DNA of 64,000 nucleotides from Actinomycetales bacterium (GTDB lineage: Bacteria; Actinomycetota; Actinomycetes; Actinomycetales; Dermatophilaceae), in contig JADKAO010000005.1 in the NCBI GenBank assembly GCA_016715285.1, positions 396,572 through 460,571 on the forward strand. The letters are read 5' to 3'. The notes beneath the pieces are model-generated. The model was not told the origin of the DNA. It ran no database searches and worked only from the letters and a program-made list of their open reading frames with translations. The position numbers and the translations under genes are program-made. Shown piece by piece: positions 1 to 9,275 of this stretch (the first letter of the stretch is position 1; the number at the start of each line of letters is the position of its first letter).

Positions 1-2
1 CT

Positions 3-629
3 TATGGCGGTGGCATCGGCGGTGTCGAGCACCACTGCGACTCGTCGGAGAGCTACTACACGCACACTCCGGGCCTCACGGTCGTCGCGCCGTCCAACCC
101 GGCCGATGCCTATCACCTGCTGCGTGCGGCGATCGCGTCGCCGGACCCGGTCATCGTCATGGAGCCCAAACGGCTCTACTGGTCCAAGGCCGAAGTTGAC
201 CTCTCCCGTCCGCGGCCCGGCATTGGCAAGGCAGCCATCGTCCGCGATGGCACCGACGCGACGATCGTCACCTACGGCCAGTCCGTGCCGGTCGCACTTG
301 AGGCCGCTGAGGTCGCCAAGCGCGAAGGCCGCGACCTGCAGGTCGTCGACCTGCGCACGCTCGTGCCTTTCGATGACGCGACGGTCATGTCGGCTGTCGC
401 CTCGACCGGCCGGGTTGTCGTCGTGGCTGAGGCCCAGGGCTTCAGCTCCTTCGCCTCGGAGGTCGCGGCGCGCGTCGGCGAGCGCTGCTTCCACTCCCTC
501 GCCGCGCCCGTGCGTCGAGTGACCGGCTTTGACATCCCCTATCCCCCGCCCAAGCTCGAGAAGCACCACCTCCCCACGGTGGACCGCATCCTCGACGCGG
601 TCGACAGCCTGCAGTGGGAGGACCAGTGA
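3..629 (+). CDS. 2-oxoacid dehydrogenase E1 component beta subunit (5'-truncated)
   Basis: The C-terminal 208 residues of the transketolase-like beta subunit of a branched-chain 2-oxoacid or pyruvate dehydrogenase complex are present; the start lies before the window. The stretch YGGGIGGVEHHCDSSE followed by PGLTVVAPSNPADAYHLL and VIVMEPKRLYW is typical of the E1 beta pyrimidine-binding and C-terminal transketolase domains (thiamine diphosphate enzyme, cytosol). Its TGA overlaps the GTG of the E2 gene, so the two are translationally coupled. The E1 alpha gene is expected just upstream. Branched-chain (Bkd) rather than pyruvate specificity is likely from the E1ab-E2 gene order, but the substrate cannot be fixed from this fragment. 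Confidence 0.9.
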   Translation, partial: YGGGIGGVEHHCDSSESYYTHTPGLTVVAPSNPADAYHLLRAAIASPDPVIVMEPKRLYWSKAEVDLSRPRPGIGKAAIVRDGTDATIVTYGQSVPVALEAAEVAKREGRDLQVVDLRTLVPFDDATVMSAVASTGRVVVVAEAQGFSSFASEVAARVGERCFHSLAAPVRRVTGFDIPYPPPKLEKHHLPTVDRILDAVDSLQWEDQ

Positions 630-2296
630 GCGGCCACCGCCCGTCCGGACCGGCATACGACACCCCGCCCGGACACGAGACCTTCCTCCTGCCTGACCTC
701 GGCGAGGGTCTGACCGAAGCCGAGATCGTGACCTGGCTCGTCGAAGACGGCGATGTCATCACGGTCGACCAGATCGTGGTCGAGGTCGAGACCGCCAAGG
801 CGAAGGTGGAGGTCCCGGCGCCGCACGCGGGCATTGTCGCGGTGCGGCACGCGGCCGAGGGCGAGACCCTCGAAGTGGGTGCTGCGCTGCTCACCGTGCG
901 CGACCCGGACTTCGACGACGCTGCGGGTATGCCGTCCGCTGACTCCCAGCCCGAGGTCGCCTCACCGGCTGAGCCGGCTCCAGGGGAACCGACCGACATC
1001 GAGGCCGCGGTCGCGGCCGACCCTGCGGTCGACGACGCTGCCGTCACCACCGCTGGCGAGCCGGTCGACACGGGCGAGTCCGGCGGCGGCTCCGGCAATG
1101 TCCTCATCGGCTACGGAACGACCGACGTGTCGAGCACGCGCCGGCGCAAGGTTGGCCAGTCCCGGGAGACCGAGGTCTCGGCGATCGTCGCGCCGCCGGT
1201 CGTCGTGCGCACGCCACCCAGCGGTCGGCACGAGGCCAACGCCGAGAGCCCGAACCAGCGCGCGCTCAGGGTGACCTCCCCGATCGTGCGCCGACTGGCT
1301 CGTGATGCTGGGCTCGATCTGGCGACGGTGGCTGGGACCGGCCCGGATGGCTTGATCACCCGGGCTGACGTCCTCGGCGCGATTGCGACCGCTGGTTACC
1401 GGGACCTGGACGAGCGTCCGGTCAAGACACCGGCGTCGGCACCTGCGCGCCAGGCTCCCGCTGCAGCCTCCGCGCCATCTGCGCCATCCGCGCCAGCTGC
1501 TGCCAAGCCTGCCCCCGCTTCAGCCAAGCCTGCGCCAGCGCCTGCCAAGCCAGCCCCCGCGGCGACTTCGGCTGGCGTGATGTCAGGCGACCGGCATACC
1601 GGACTGCCTGTGTTGGAGCGGCGCGCGATGTCCGCCTTCCGGCGCACTGTGGCCGCCTCGTTGTCCCGCAGCCGCTCGGAGATCCCCGAGGCGACCGTGT
1701 GGGTCGATGTCGACTTCACCGATCTCGTGGCGCTGCGGGCTTCGCTTGCGGGACAACCGGATTCGCCGGGACTCATGGCCTATCTCGCGCGCTTCATCAC
1801 CGCGGGCCTGAAGTCTCATCCCGAGCTGAACTCCACCTACAACGCCGAAAACGACGAGCTGGTGATGTGGGATGGCGTCAACCTCGGGATCGCGGTGCAG
1901 TCGCCTCGTGGGCTCGTGGCGCCGGCGATCCTCAACGCTCACGCGATGACGACCCGTGAACTCGGTGTCGCTCTCAAGCAGCTCACGGTCGACGCCCGTG
2001 ACGGCAAGTCGACGCCGCAGGAGTTGCTCTCCGGCACGTTCACGCTGAACAACTACGGGATGTACAACGTTGACGGCTCGGCCGCGATCATCAACCACCC
2101 GCAGACGGCGATCATGGGCTTCGGTCGCGTGATTGACCGTCCGTGGGTGATCGATGGGCAGATCGTCGTCCGCAAGATCGGGCAGATGTCGTTCGTCTTC
2201 GACCACCGGGTGTGCGACGGCGGGCTCGCCTCGAGCTTCATCCGGTTCGTGGCGGACGCCATCGAATCTCCTGGGTCGGTCCTCGCGGATCTCTAG
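626..2296 (+). CDS. Dihydrolipoamide acyltransferase (E2) of branched-chain/pyruvate dehydrogenase complex
   Basis: This 556-residue E2 subunit transfers the acyl group from lipoate to CoA. The N-terminal lipoyl domain (about residues 18-95) has the lipoyl-lysine motif VETAKAKVEVP near residue 58. A peripheral subunit-binding domain lies at about residues 214-250 (SPIVRRLARDAGLDLATVAG), then a long Ala/Pro-rich hinge, then the catalytic domain ending in DHRVCDGG near residues 526-533, which supplies the HxxxDG histidine and aspartate. The GTG at 626 overlaps the upstream TGA (GTGA); an earlier in-frame GTG at 614 is less likely. One lipoyl domain only. It is the last gene of its operon and is followed by a strong hairpin. 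Confidence 0.92.
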   Translation: MSGHRPSGPAYDTPPGHETFLLPDLGEGLTEAEIVTWLVEDGDVITVDQIVVEVETAKAKVEVPAPHAGIVAVRHAAEGETLEVGAALLTVRDPDFDDAAGMPSADSQPEVASPAEPAPGEPTDIEAAVAADPAVDDAAVTTAGEPVDTGESGGGSGNVLIGYGTTDVSSTRRRKVGQSRETEVSAIVAPPVVVRTPPSGRHEANAESPNQRALRVTSPIVRRLARDAGLDLATVAGTGPDGLITRADVLGAIATAGYRDLDERPVKTPASAPARQAPAAASAPSAPSAPAAAKPAPASAKPAPAPAKPAPAATSAGVMSGDRHTGLPVLERRAMSAFRRTVAASLSRSRSEIPEATVWVDVDFTDLVALRASLAGQPDSPGLMAYLARFITAGLKSHPELNSTYNAENDELVMWDGVNLGIAVQSPRGLVAPAILNAHAMTTRELGVALKQLTVDARDGKSTPQELLSGTFTLNNYGMYNVDGSAAIINHPQTAIMGFGRVIDRPWVIDGQIVVRKIGQMSFVFDHRVCDGGLASSFIRFVADAIESPGSVLADL

Positions 2297-2348
2297 CGGA
2301 CCGCGGGTAGCCAGAGATCGCGAGACCCAGACAGACCCACACAGACAG

Positions 2349-2382
2349 AAAGGGCCGGTTCCCTCGGGGGAACCGGCCCTTT
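2349..2382. terminator. Bidirectional intrinsic terminator
   Basis: Arms AAAGGGCCGGTTCC and GGAACCGGCCCTTT form a perfect 14-bp stem around a short loop, flanked by A and T runs. It lies between the convergent E2 and pyrophosphatase genes and can serve both strands. Confidence 0.85.
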
Positions 2383-2399
2383 CGCCGTCGCAATGAGCG

Positions 2400-4721
2400 T
2401 TAAGCCGCGACTCGAGCCGCCGCTGGGCTGTCGTCGCCGCTGATGGCCAGGTCGCGCCGCTTTGACACGACAACGGCCGCCACAACGATGACGAGCGCGA
2501 GCAGGGCGATGCCGTAACGGATACCCGCGTTGGCGCCGCTGCCGATCGAGAGACCAACGATTGCCGGGGCGACGAGCACCGACACGAGGTTCATGACCTT
2601 GATCAGCGGGTTGATGGCCGGGCCGGCGGTGTCCTTGAAGGGGTCACCGACGGTGTCACCAATGACCGTCGCTGCGTGGGCCGGAGAGCCCTTGCCGCCA
2701 TGGGCGCCGTCTTCGACGATCTTCTTGGCGTTGTCCCACGCGCCACCAGAGTTGGCGAGGAAGACGGCCATGAGACAGCCGGACGTGATGGCGCCAGCGA
2801 GGAAGCCAGCGAGCGCACCGATGCCCATGCCGAACCCGACGATGATCGGGGTCAGGGCCGCGAGCAGACCAGGCGTGGCGAGCTCACGGAGCGAGTCGCG
2901 GGTGCAGATGTCAACGACCTTGCCGTATTCGGGCTTGGCCGTGCCCTCCATGATCCCGGGGATCTCGCGAATCTGGCGGCGCACCTCGAAGATGATCGCG
3001 CCAGCAGCGCGGGTGACCGCGTTGATCGCGAGACCGGAGAAGAGGAAGACCACTGCGGCACCGATGAGCGCACCGACAAGCGTGCCGGGAGCAACGATCT
3101 CGGTCGCGAACGAGGAGTCGAGGGTCAGGCCCCGAGTGAGTGAGCCGTCCTTGACCATGTTCTCAACCGTTGAGCGCCAGGCGTCGGTGAACGATCCAAA
3201 GAGCGCGGTCGCCGCGAGCACGGCAGTCGCGATCGCGATGCCCTTGGTGATGGCCTTGGTCGTGTTGCCGACCGCGTCGAGGTCGGTGAGGATGCGGGCG
3301 CCGGCAGCGTCGATGTCGTGCGACATCTCGGCGATGCCTTGGGCGTTGTCCGAGACCGGGCCAAAGGTGTCCATCGCGACGATGACACCAACTGTGGTCA
3401 GCAGGCCACAGCCGGCGACCGCGATGAAGAACAGCGCGAGCGAGGCGACGCCGCCGCCGAGTGCGAACGCGCCATAGACCGCAGCGCCAATGATGACGGC
3501 GGTGTAGACGGCCGACTCCAGGCCGACACCGATGCCCGAGAGGACGACGGTGGCCGGGCCGGTGAGCGACGTGCGCGCGACGTCATTGGTCGGGCGAGCG
3601 TGGGTGCCGGTGAAGTGACCGGTGAGCCACAGGATGATGCCGGCGAGCACAATGCCGAGGATGACGGCGAGGGTGGCGCGGATGCGCAGGCCATCCACCA
3701 GGACGACCTCTTGGCCAGCTGCGTTGGAGCCCATGACGGCCTGCGGCAGGTAGACGAACGCGGCGATCATCGACAGAACCGCCGAGATGACGGCGGAGAT
3801 GTAGAAGCCACGGTTGATGGCCGTGAGGCCGTTTTCGTCGCCCCTCACCTTGGTGATGTAGACGCCGATGATCGCGGTCACCGCACCGATCGCGGGCACG
3901 ATCAGCGGGAAGACGAGGCCTTGGACACCAAGGGCAACCGAGCCGAGGATGAGCGCGGCGACGAGCGTCACGGCATACGACTCGAAGAGGTCGGCAGCCA
4001 TGCCGGCGCAGTCGCCGACGTTGTCGCCGACGTTGTCGGCGATGGTGGCGGCGTTGCGCGGGTCGTCTTCGGGGATGCCCGCCTCGACCTTGCCGACGAG
4101 GTCGGCGCCGACGTCGGCGGCCTTGGTGAAGATGCCGCCGCCGACACGCATGAACATCGCGAGCAGGGCCGCGCCAAAGCCGAAGCCTTCGAGGACCTTG
4201 GGGGCCTCACCCTTGTAGATGAGCACGACGAGCGAGGCACCGAGCAGACCGAGGCCCACCGTCGCCATGCCGACGACACCACCGGTGCGGAAGGCGATCC
4301 GCATGCCGTCCTCGCGGTTGCCCTGGCGGGCTGCTGAGGCAACGCGGACGTTGGCCTTCACGGCAAGCGACATCCCGAGGTAGCCGATGGCCGCCGAGAA
4401 GAATGCGCCCACGACAAAGAAGAGCGAGCGTCCGACCTTGACGCCCATGTCTGCCGGCAGCAAAAACAGCAGCAGGAAGACGAGCACGACGAAGGGGACG
4501 AGAGTCTTGAACTGACGGGAGAGGTACGCCTGGGCGCCCTCCTCAACCGCGTCTCCGATCTCTTGCATGCGAGGGGTGCCCGGGTCAGCGGCGAGGACCT
4601 GGCCGCGGAACATCGCGCCCATCACCAATGCGATGACCGAGATGACGAGAACCACAATCACGAGGGTCAGGTTGAGCCCTTCGAGGGCTACCTGACTCGC
4701 GGCGGGGCTGATGGCTTGCAT
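2400..4721 (-). CDS. hppA: Membrane-bound H+-translocating pyrophosphatase
   Basis: The 773-residue multi-spanning membrane protein couples hydrolysis of pyrophosphate to proton export. The family signatures DVGADLVGKVE and the acidic PPi/Mg site DNVGDNVGDCAGMAADLFE are intact, as is a C-terminal GDTVGDPFKDTAGP. The segment GNTTKAITKG carries Lys at the position that is Ala in K+-dependent enzymes, so a K+-independent H+ pump is predicted. The ATG at 4721 is chosen because AAGGAGG lies just upstream; an in-frame start at 4745 lacks this. A CGCCGCC/GGCGGCG hairpin (4737-4753) sits beside the ribosome binding site. It is monocistronic and divergent from nat, with a LacI-type operator in the shared intergenic region. 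Confidence 0.96.
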   Translation of the reverse strand: MQAISPAASQVALEGLNLTLVIVVLVISVIALVMGAMFRGQVLAADPGTPRMQEIGDAVEEGAQAYLSRQFKTLVPFVVLVFLLLFLLPADMGVKVGRSLFFVVGAFFSAAIGYLGMSLAVKANVRVASAARQGNREDGMRIAFRTGGVVGMATVGLGLLGASLVVLIYKGEAPKVLEGFGFGAALLAMFMRVGGGIFTKAADVGADLVGKVEAGIPEDDPRNAATIADNVGDNVGDCAGMAADLFESYAVTLVAALILGSVALGVQGLVFPLIVPAIGAVTAIIGVYITKVRGDENGLTAINRGFYISAVISAVLSMIAAFVYLPQAVMGSNAAGQEVVLVDGLRIRATLAVILGIVLAGIILWLTGHFTGTHARPTNDVARTSLTGPATVVLSGIGVGLESAVYTAVIIGAAVYGAFALGGGVASLALFFIAVAGCGLLTTVGVIVAMDTFGPVSDNAQGIAEMSHDIDAAGARILTDLDAVGNTTKAITKGIAIATAVLAATALFGSFTDAWRSTVENMVKDGSLTRGLTLDSSFATEIVAPGTLVGALIGAAVVFLFSGLAINAVTRAAGAIIFEVRRQIREIPGIMEGTAKPEYGKVVDICTRDSLRELATPGLLAALTPIIVGFGMGIGALAGFLAGAITSGCLMAVFLANSGGAWDNAKKIVEDGAHGGKGSPAHAATVIGDTVGDPFKDTAGPAINPLIKVMNLVSVLVAPAIVGLSIGSGANAGIRYGIALLALVIVVAAVVVSKRRDLAISGDDSPAAARVAA

Positions 4722-4885
4722 CGAGTTCCTCCTTGACGCCGCCACCGGCGGCGCACGGGGTCGGCGCCGAGAAGGCTCGGCGGAGAGGCACGTCCGTGTG
4801 TCCGGCCTGAGGCTATCGGCCTAGCGCGGTTCTGCGTGACGACCAAAGGGCCCAAAAACGGTGTGACCCACGCAACATCGAAACC

Positions 4886-4899
4886 TGCAAGCGGTTACA
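4886..4899. promoter_or_regulatory. LacI-family operator candidate
   Basis: TGCAAGCGGTTACA fits the LacI/GalR consensus TGNAANCGNTTNCA at every fixed position. Its reverse complement, TGTAACCGCTTGCA, differs by one base from the site upstream of the MsiK ATPase gene at 57326. It lies between divergent hppA and nat. The stretch TGTGACCCACGCAACA at 4862-4877 resembles half of a CRP site. Confidence 0.55.
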
Positions 4900-5016
4900 T
4901 TCCTCAAGCGAACGGCTCATGACATCGCGGTGTCTGCCCTGCAACGGGAGTGGGCGCAACAGGTAGCGGCGACGACAGACGGCTCGTCGGCAGGCGGCGG
5001 CATTAGGGTTCGCGAT

Positions 5017-5898
5017 GTGGACCCGCTCGTCACGGCATACCTCGACCGTCTTGGTTTGGACCCGCTTTCTCACAGCGGCGCGGGGAGTACCGCGGGTCTG
5101 CGCGCCCTCCATCGCGCGCACGTCGAGCGGGTGCCCTACGAGACTGTCGGGATCGCGCTCGGCCGCCCCGTCGGCATCGAGCCACGCGAGTCCGCGGCAC
5201 GGATCGCGTCCGGGTGGGGCGGGTATTGCTATCACCTCAACGGCGCATTCGGTTGGCTTCTCACGCAGCTGGGGTATGCCGTCCGCTTCCACCGCGGCGG
5301 CGTGCACCAGAGTGTCGCGGTGCCCGCGCGTGCGCTGGGAGCGACCGGGAATCATGTCGCGTTGACCGTGGCCGTGGAGGGCCATACCTGGCTCGTCGAT
5401 GTCGGGTTGGGCGACGGCTTGTGGGAGCCGCTCCCGCTCATGCCGGGGCGCTGGCGTCAGGGGCCGAACGGGCCGACCGAGTTTGTCCTGCGGCGCTCGG
5501 ACGCGGAGCGCGACGGCTGGCGCCTCGATCACGATCCGTGGGCGCAGTCCTTCGCGGGGATGGACTTCGTGACGGCCGTGAGCGGAGCAGACCTTGCGGA
5601 GTTCGAGGTGATGCATGCCGAGCTCTCCAGTGATCCGGCATCGATGTTTGTCCGCTGGGTGGTCGTGGTTCGGAGGGATGCTGACTCGATCACGCGCGTG
5701 CGTAACTGTCTCGTGACTCATCTGAACCGAGATCGGATCCACTCCGAGGTGATCCGCGACCGGGAGACTTGGTGGAGCTTGGTCGAGACGCTAGGCCTGG
5801 CGCCCGAGACGCTAAGTGCATCAGAGAGGGCCGCGCTGTGGATGCGGCTCGATGCCTCGCAGCGAGCGTGGGAAGAACGGGTAGCGAAGGACCGCTGA
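5017..5898 (+). CDS. nat: Arylamine N-acetyltransferase
   Basis: This cytosolic 293-residue enzyme transfers acetyl from acetyl-CoA to arylamines or hydrazines. The cysteine-protease-like triad is visible: Cys71 in GGYCYHLNG, His113 in TGNHVAL and Asp128 in WLVDVGLGDG. The N-terminus VDPLVTAYLDRLGLDP matches the usual start of the family, so GTG at 5017 is preferred over an upstream GTG at 4930 that would add 29 unconserved residues. Length is normal for bacterial NATs. It is divergent from hppA; the next gene on the other strand is the STAS protein. In mycobacteria NAT is tied to sterol catabolism, but no sterol genes are visible here. Confidence 0.9.
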   Translation: MDPLVTAYLDRLGLDPLSHSGAGSTAGLRALHRAHVERVPYETVGIALGRPVGIEPRESAARIASGWGGYCYHLNGAFGWLLTQLGYAVRFHRGGVHQSVAVPARALGATGNHVALTVAVEGHTWLVDVGLGDGLWEPLPLMPGRWRQGPNGPTEFVLRRSDAERDGWRLDHDPWAQSFAGMDFVTAVSGADLAEFEVMHAELSSDPASMFVRWVVVVRRDADSITRVRNCLVTHLNRDRIHSEVIRDRETWWSLVETLGLAPETLSASERAALWMRLDASQRAWEERVAKDR

Positions 5899-5913
5899 GA
5901 TACGGTGCGCGCC

Positions 5914-6234
5914 TCAATGCGAGAGTTCGGATATTTCGAAAACGCGGTCAAGCCCGGTGATGAGCAAGACCTTGCGAACCCGGTCACGGACTCCGGCCAG
6001 GCGCAGCTGGCCACCTTGCGCTCGCAGCAGTTTGAGCCTCCCCACCAGGACGCCGAGTCCAGTGGAGTCGAGGAAGTCCACTTCGGTGAGATCAACGACG
6101 AGATCGCGATACCCGCGTTGGATTAGATCGTCGAGGTGGCGACGCAGCGAGGGGGCGGTCGAGACATCGACCTCGCCGACTGCGCGCACGACGACGACCT
6201 CGTCGAGCTCCTCAGACGACAGTACAAGCTGCAC
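5914..6234 (-). CDS. STAS-domain anti-sigma factor antagonist
   Basis: The 106-residue protein is a single STAS domain of the SpoIIAA/RsbV type. The phosphorylation loop VDFLDSTGLGVLVG contains the conserved acceptor Ser57. Such proteins bind anti-sigma kinases of the RsbW type and free an alternative sigma factor. No partner kinase or sigma gene is in the window, so it is an orphan here. It starts with GTG and runs divergently from the helicase gene. The upstream flank 6235-6297 is shared promoter space. Confidence 0.88.
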   Translation of the reverse strand: MQLVLSSEELDEVVVVRAVGEVDVSTAPSLRRHLDDLIQRGYRDLVVDLTEVDFLDSTGLGVLVGRLKLLRAQGGQLRLAGVRDRVRKVLLITGLDRVFEISELSH

Positions 6235-6297
6235 GAAACTGCCTTCCCATCAGTAACCTGTGTCCGAACGGTACCTCCCGACCGTACGGTTGGCACA

Positions 6298-8694
6298 ATG
6301 CCCGCGCCCAATTCTCCCCCCCAACCGTCCGCTCAGGCGTCGGCTCCTGCCGGTCCGGAGCCCGCGGCACTGCTCGACGCGTTGGCTGCAGGCAACCGCG
6401 CGACGCGGCTCGTGCACCGGCATCACATCGCGTCGCGAGCGGCGACCGAGGCGCCGTTCCCTCCCTGGGTGACGCCGCCCGTCGCGGCAGCGTGGTGGCA
6501 GTCAGGCGTCGCCTCGTTGTGGTCACATCAGGCGGAGGCCGCTGACGCCGCCCACGCTGGCGAGCACGTCGTGCTGTCGACCGGGACCGCGTCGGGCAAG
6601 TCGCTTGGCTACCTCTTGCCAGTGTTGTCCGACCTCCACGACGGCGCGGGCGCCCCCACCGGTCGCGGCGCGACGGCGCTTTACCTCGCCCCCACGAAGG
6701 CACTAGCTCACGACCAACTCACGCGGGTCGACGCGCTCGCAATCCCGGGGCTTCGGGCAGCGACCTACGACGGCGACACGCCTCCGGACGAACGGCGATG
6801 GATCCGCCAGCACGCGGCATACGTACTCACTAATCCGGACCTCCTGCACCACTCGCTGTTGCCAGGCCACGAGCGGTGGGCGCCGTTCCTCCGCGCGCTG
6901 CGCTTTGTCGTGGTCGATGAATGCCATGCCTACCGGGGCGTCTTTGGGTCACACGTCGCACTGGTGTTGCGTCGGCTGCGCCGGATCGCGGCACGCTATC
7001 GAGCCACACCTACTTTCGTGCTTGCGTCCGCGACGATCGCGGACCCTGCGGGACATGCGTCCCGACTTGTCGGTATGCCGGTCCGCGCGGTGACAGCGGA
7101 TGGTTCGCCGCGGTCTGCGGTCACCATCGGGCTGTGGGAGCCGGGGATGGTGGGCTCAGTCGATGAGCCAGGAGGGGTTCGGCGACGGAGTGCGGTGGCT
7201 GAGGCCGGCGACCTGCTGGCTGACCTCGTCGCCGCGGGGGTGCAGACGGTGGCCTTCACGCGGTCGCGGGTCGGGGCCGAAGTGGTGGCAAGCGCGGCGG
7301 CCGATCGGCTGGAGCAGCGTGGTGGCGCTGGCGAAGCCGGTGCAGGTGCAGGTGCCGGGGACTCGCGGGCTGGTCGCGGGCTGGTCGCGGCATACCGAGG
7401 CGGCTTCCTGCCGGAAGAGAGGCGGGTGTTGGAAACCGACTTGCGCTCGGGCCGGCTGCGGGGGCTCGCTGCCACGACTGCGCTGGAGCTTGGCGTAGAC
7501 GTGAGCGGGCTCGACGCCGTGATCGTGGCGGGGTGGCCGGGGACGCTGGCGTCGTTCTGGCAACAGATTGGGCGCGCCGGTCGAGCCGGTCGGGAGTCTC
7601 TGGCGGTATTCGTGGCGGGCGACGACCCCCTCGATACCTACCTCGTCCACCACCCCGAGACGATCTTCGATCGACCGGTCGAGGCAGCGGTGGTCGACCC
7701 CGAGAACCCGCACATCCTGGCGCCGCATTTGGCGGCTGCAGCTGCCGAGCTCGGGCTGACTGAGACCGATGTGCCACTGTTCGGGCCGACGGCGCCGGCA
7801 TTGTTGGACCGCCTGGTGGCTGCCGGAATCCTCCGGCGGAGGCCACGTGGCTGGTTCTGGGCCAGACCTGACCGGGCCAGTGATCACGTGTCGCTAAGGA
7901 GTATCGGTTCCAACGTCGCGATCGTCGAGGGCTTGACCGGTCGCGTGCTCGGGCTCGTCGATGGCAGCCGGGCCGACTCGACTGTGCACCCGGGAGCCGT
8001 CTATGTGCACCAGGGCCAGACATACGTGGTGAGCGACCTCGACCACGACTTGGGGGAGGCGCTCGTCGCACGCGGTGATCCAGGATGGAGCACGCAGGCA
8101 CGGTCGGTGAGTTCGTTCGAGCTGGGAGGTGCGCGGACGCGGCATACCTCGGGCCCGCTCGAGGTCAGCTTCGGAGAGGTGACGGTTCACTCCCGCATCA
8201 CCTCGTTCTTGCGTCGCTCTCCCGACGGAGAGGTCCTCGGGGAGCACACTTTGGACCTCCCGATCCGGACGCTGCGCACTCGCGGGATCTGGTGGACACT
8301 TCCCGAGGAGTCGCTGGGAGCGGCAGGCATGGACGACCTGCGACTCCCGGGTGCCCTGCACGCTGCCGAACACGCGCTGATCGGGATGTTGCCACTTATC
8401 GCCACCGCTGATCGCTGGGATGTCGGTGGGGTGTCGACCGCGCTGCACCCGGACACCGGGCTGCCGACAGTGCTCGTGTACGACGGGCTGCCGGGCGGGG
8501 CGGGATTTGCTGAGCGCGGCTATGCCGCCCTGCCTGACTGGGTCCGAGCGACCCTTGCCGCCGTGAGGGCGTGTGAATGTGAGCGCGGGTGTCCGAGCTG
8601 CGTGCAATCGCCCAAGTGCGGCAATGGCAACGAACCACTTGACAAGGCCGGCGCGATCGCGCTGCTTGAGTGCGTAGCCGGCTGGACGCGTTAG
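6298..8694 (+). CDS. DEAD/DEAH-box helicase with C-terminal DUF1998/Zn domain (MrfA/YprA-like)
   Basis: The 798-residue protein is a superfamily 2 ATPase. Walker A STGTASGKS is near residue 101, the Walker B variant DECHAYRGVFGSH near residue 207, and SATI (motif III) and QQIGRAGRAG (motif VI) follow. The C-terminal cysteines CECERGCPSCVQSPKCG (about residues 758-775) are the metal-binding module of the DUF1998 family that includes Bacillus subtilis MrfA, a mitomycin-damage repair helicase. A low-complexity GAGEAGAGAGAGDSRAG insert sits between the RecA folds. ATG at 6298 gives a conserved length; no clear Shine-Dalgarno is seen and the mRNA may be leaderless. A role in DNA repair is inferred from the family. 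Confidence 0.9.
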   Translation: MPAPNSPPQPSAQASAPAGPEPAALLDALAAGNRATRLVHRHHIASRAATEAPFPPWVTPPVAAAWWQSGVASLWSHQAEAADAAHAGEHVVLSTGTASGKSLGYLLPVLSDLHDGAGAPTGRGATALYLAPTKALAHDQLTRVDALAIPGLRAATYDGDTPPDERRWIRQHAAYVLTNPDLLHHSLLPGHERWAPFLRALRFVVVDECHAYRGVFGSHVALVLRRLRRIAARYRATPTFVLASATIADPAGHASRLVGMPVRAVTADGSPRSAVTIGLWEPGMVGSVDEPGGVRRRSAVAEAGDLLADLVAAGVQTVAFTRSRVGAEVVASAAADRLEQRGGAGEAGAGAGAGDSRAGRGLVAAYRGGFLPEERRVLETDLRSGRLRGLAATTALELGVDVSGLDAVIVAGWPGTLASFWQQIGRAGRAGRESLAVFVAGDDPLDTYLVHHPETIFDRPVEAAVVDPENPHILAPHLAAAAAELGLTETDVPLFGPTAPALLDRLVAAGILRRRPRGWFWARPDRASDHVSLRSIGSNVAIVEGLTGRVLGLVDGSRADSTVHPGAVYVHQGQTYVVSDLDHDLGEALVARGDPGWSTQARSVSSFELGGARTRHTSGPLEVSFGEVTVHSRITSFLRRSPDGEVLGEHTLDLPIRTLRTRGIWWTLPEESLGAAGMDDLRLPGALHAAEHALIGMLPLIATADRWDVGGVSTALHPDTGLPTVLVYDGLPGGAGFAERGYAALPDWVRATLAAVRACECERGCPSCVQSPKCGNGNEPLDKAGAIALLECVAGWTR

Positions 8695-8778
8695 CTTCAC
8701 GCCGACTGTCAGCTGCTCAGGCTTGAAGTGCTCATCGTGGGTACGCTCACTCCCAGGCACCCCCTTGGCGGTTGCTTG

Positions 8779-8887
8779 CTCATTGCTCGGGGTGCTTGAC
8801 CGGTGTTCATCGGTGCCGATCGGTGCTCATCTGCACTCATCTGTGGTCCTGTTCATGTGGTGCTCACGGTTCTCGTGGGTGCTCAGC
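8779..8887. repeat. Degenerate GGTGCTCAT-type short repeats
   Basis: Imperfect copies of GGTGCTCAT/CGGTGTTCAT/TGCACTCATC recur about eight times in the non-coding leader of the small membrane protein gene. No coding sequence is evident here. Origin is unclear. Confidence 0.4.
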
Positions 8888-8917
8888 GTGGCTTCGGCCA
8901 CACTCAAGGAGGCGCGC

Positions 8918-9244
8918 ATGGTCGCACTCGGTTTGCTCTTGCTGCTCGTTGGAGTAGGCGGTGGCGCACTGCTGGTGTGGATGTCGCTGCAGACGCCCGA
9001 CACAGTTGCCCTCGGTGCCCCTGGATTGCAGTTGACGGTGATGCCTGTGACCGTCTTTGCGGCGGGTGCCATCGCAATGTTGCTTCTGTGGCTGGGGGCT
9101 CGGCTCATGGCAGCTGGCACCCGCCGACGGGTCGCACAGCGACGCGAGCTCAAAGAGCTGCGAACCGGTTCGTCCGTCGCTCCCGCCAACCCTGGACCCG
9201 TCGACACCAAGAGTGCCCTGGGGCCCACCGACCCGGGGCACTGA
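8918..9244 (+). CDS. Small two-TM membrane protein (LapA-like topology)
   Basis: The 108-residue protein begins MVALGLLLLLVGVGGGALL, a first membrane helix, and has a second helix VTVFAAGAIAMLLLWLGARLM, followed by a basic tail (RRRVAQRRELKELR) and a polar C-terminus. The ATG at 8918 is set by AAGGAGG eight bases upstream. The architecture resembles LapA/DUF1049-like proteins, but no decisive motif is seen, so no function is assigned. It is convergent with the Tad locus. Confidence 0.65.
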   Translation: MVALGLLLLLVGVGGGALLVWMSLQTPDTVALGAPGLQLTVMPVTVFAAGAIAMLLLWLGARLMAAGTRRRVAQRRELKELRTGSSVAPANPGPVDTKSALGPTDPGH

Positions 9245-9275
9245 CCGGGAGCACTCCCACAGTGTCGGCCAGGAG

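Noticed and set aside
3318..4337. A 339-codon frame opposite hppA
   Set aside because: It is made of Asp/Glu/Arg-rich shadow sequence with no start signal; hppA on the other strand is unambiguous.
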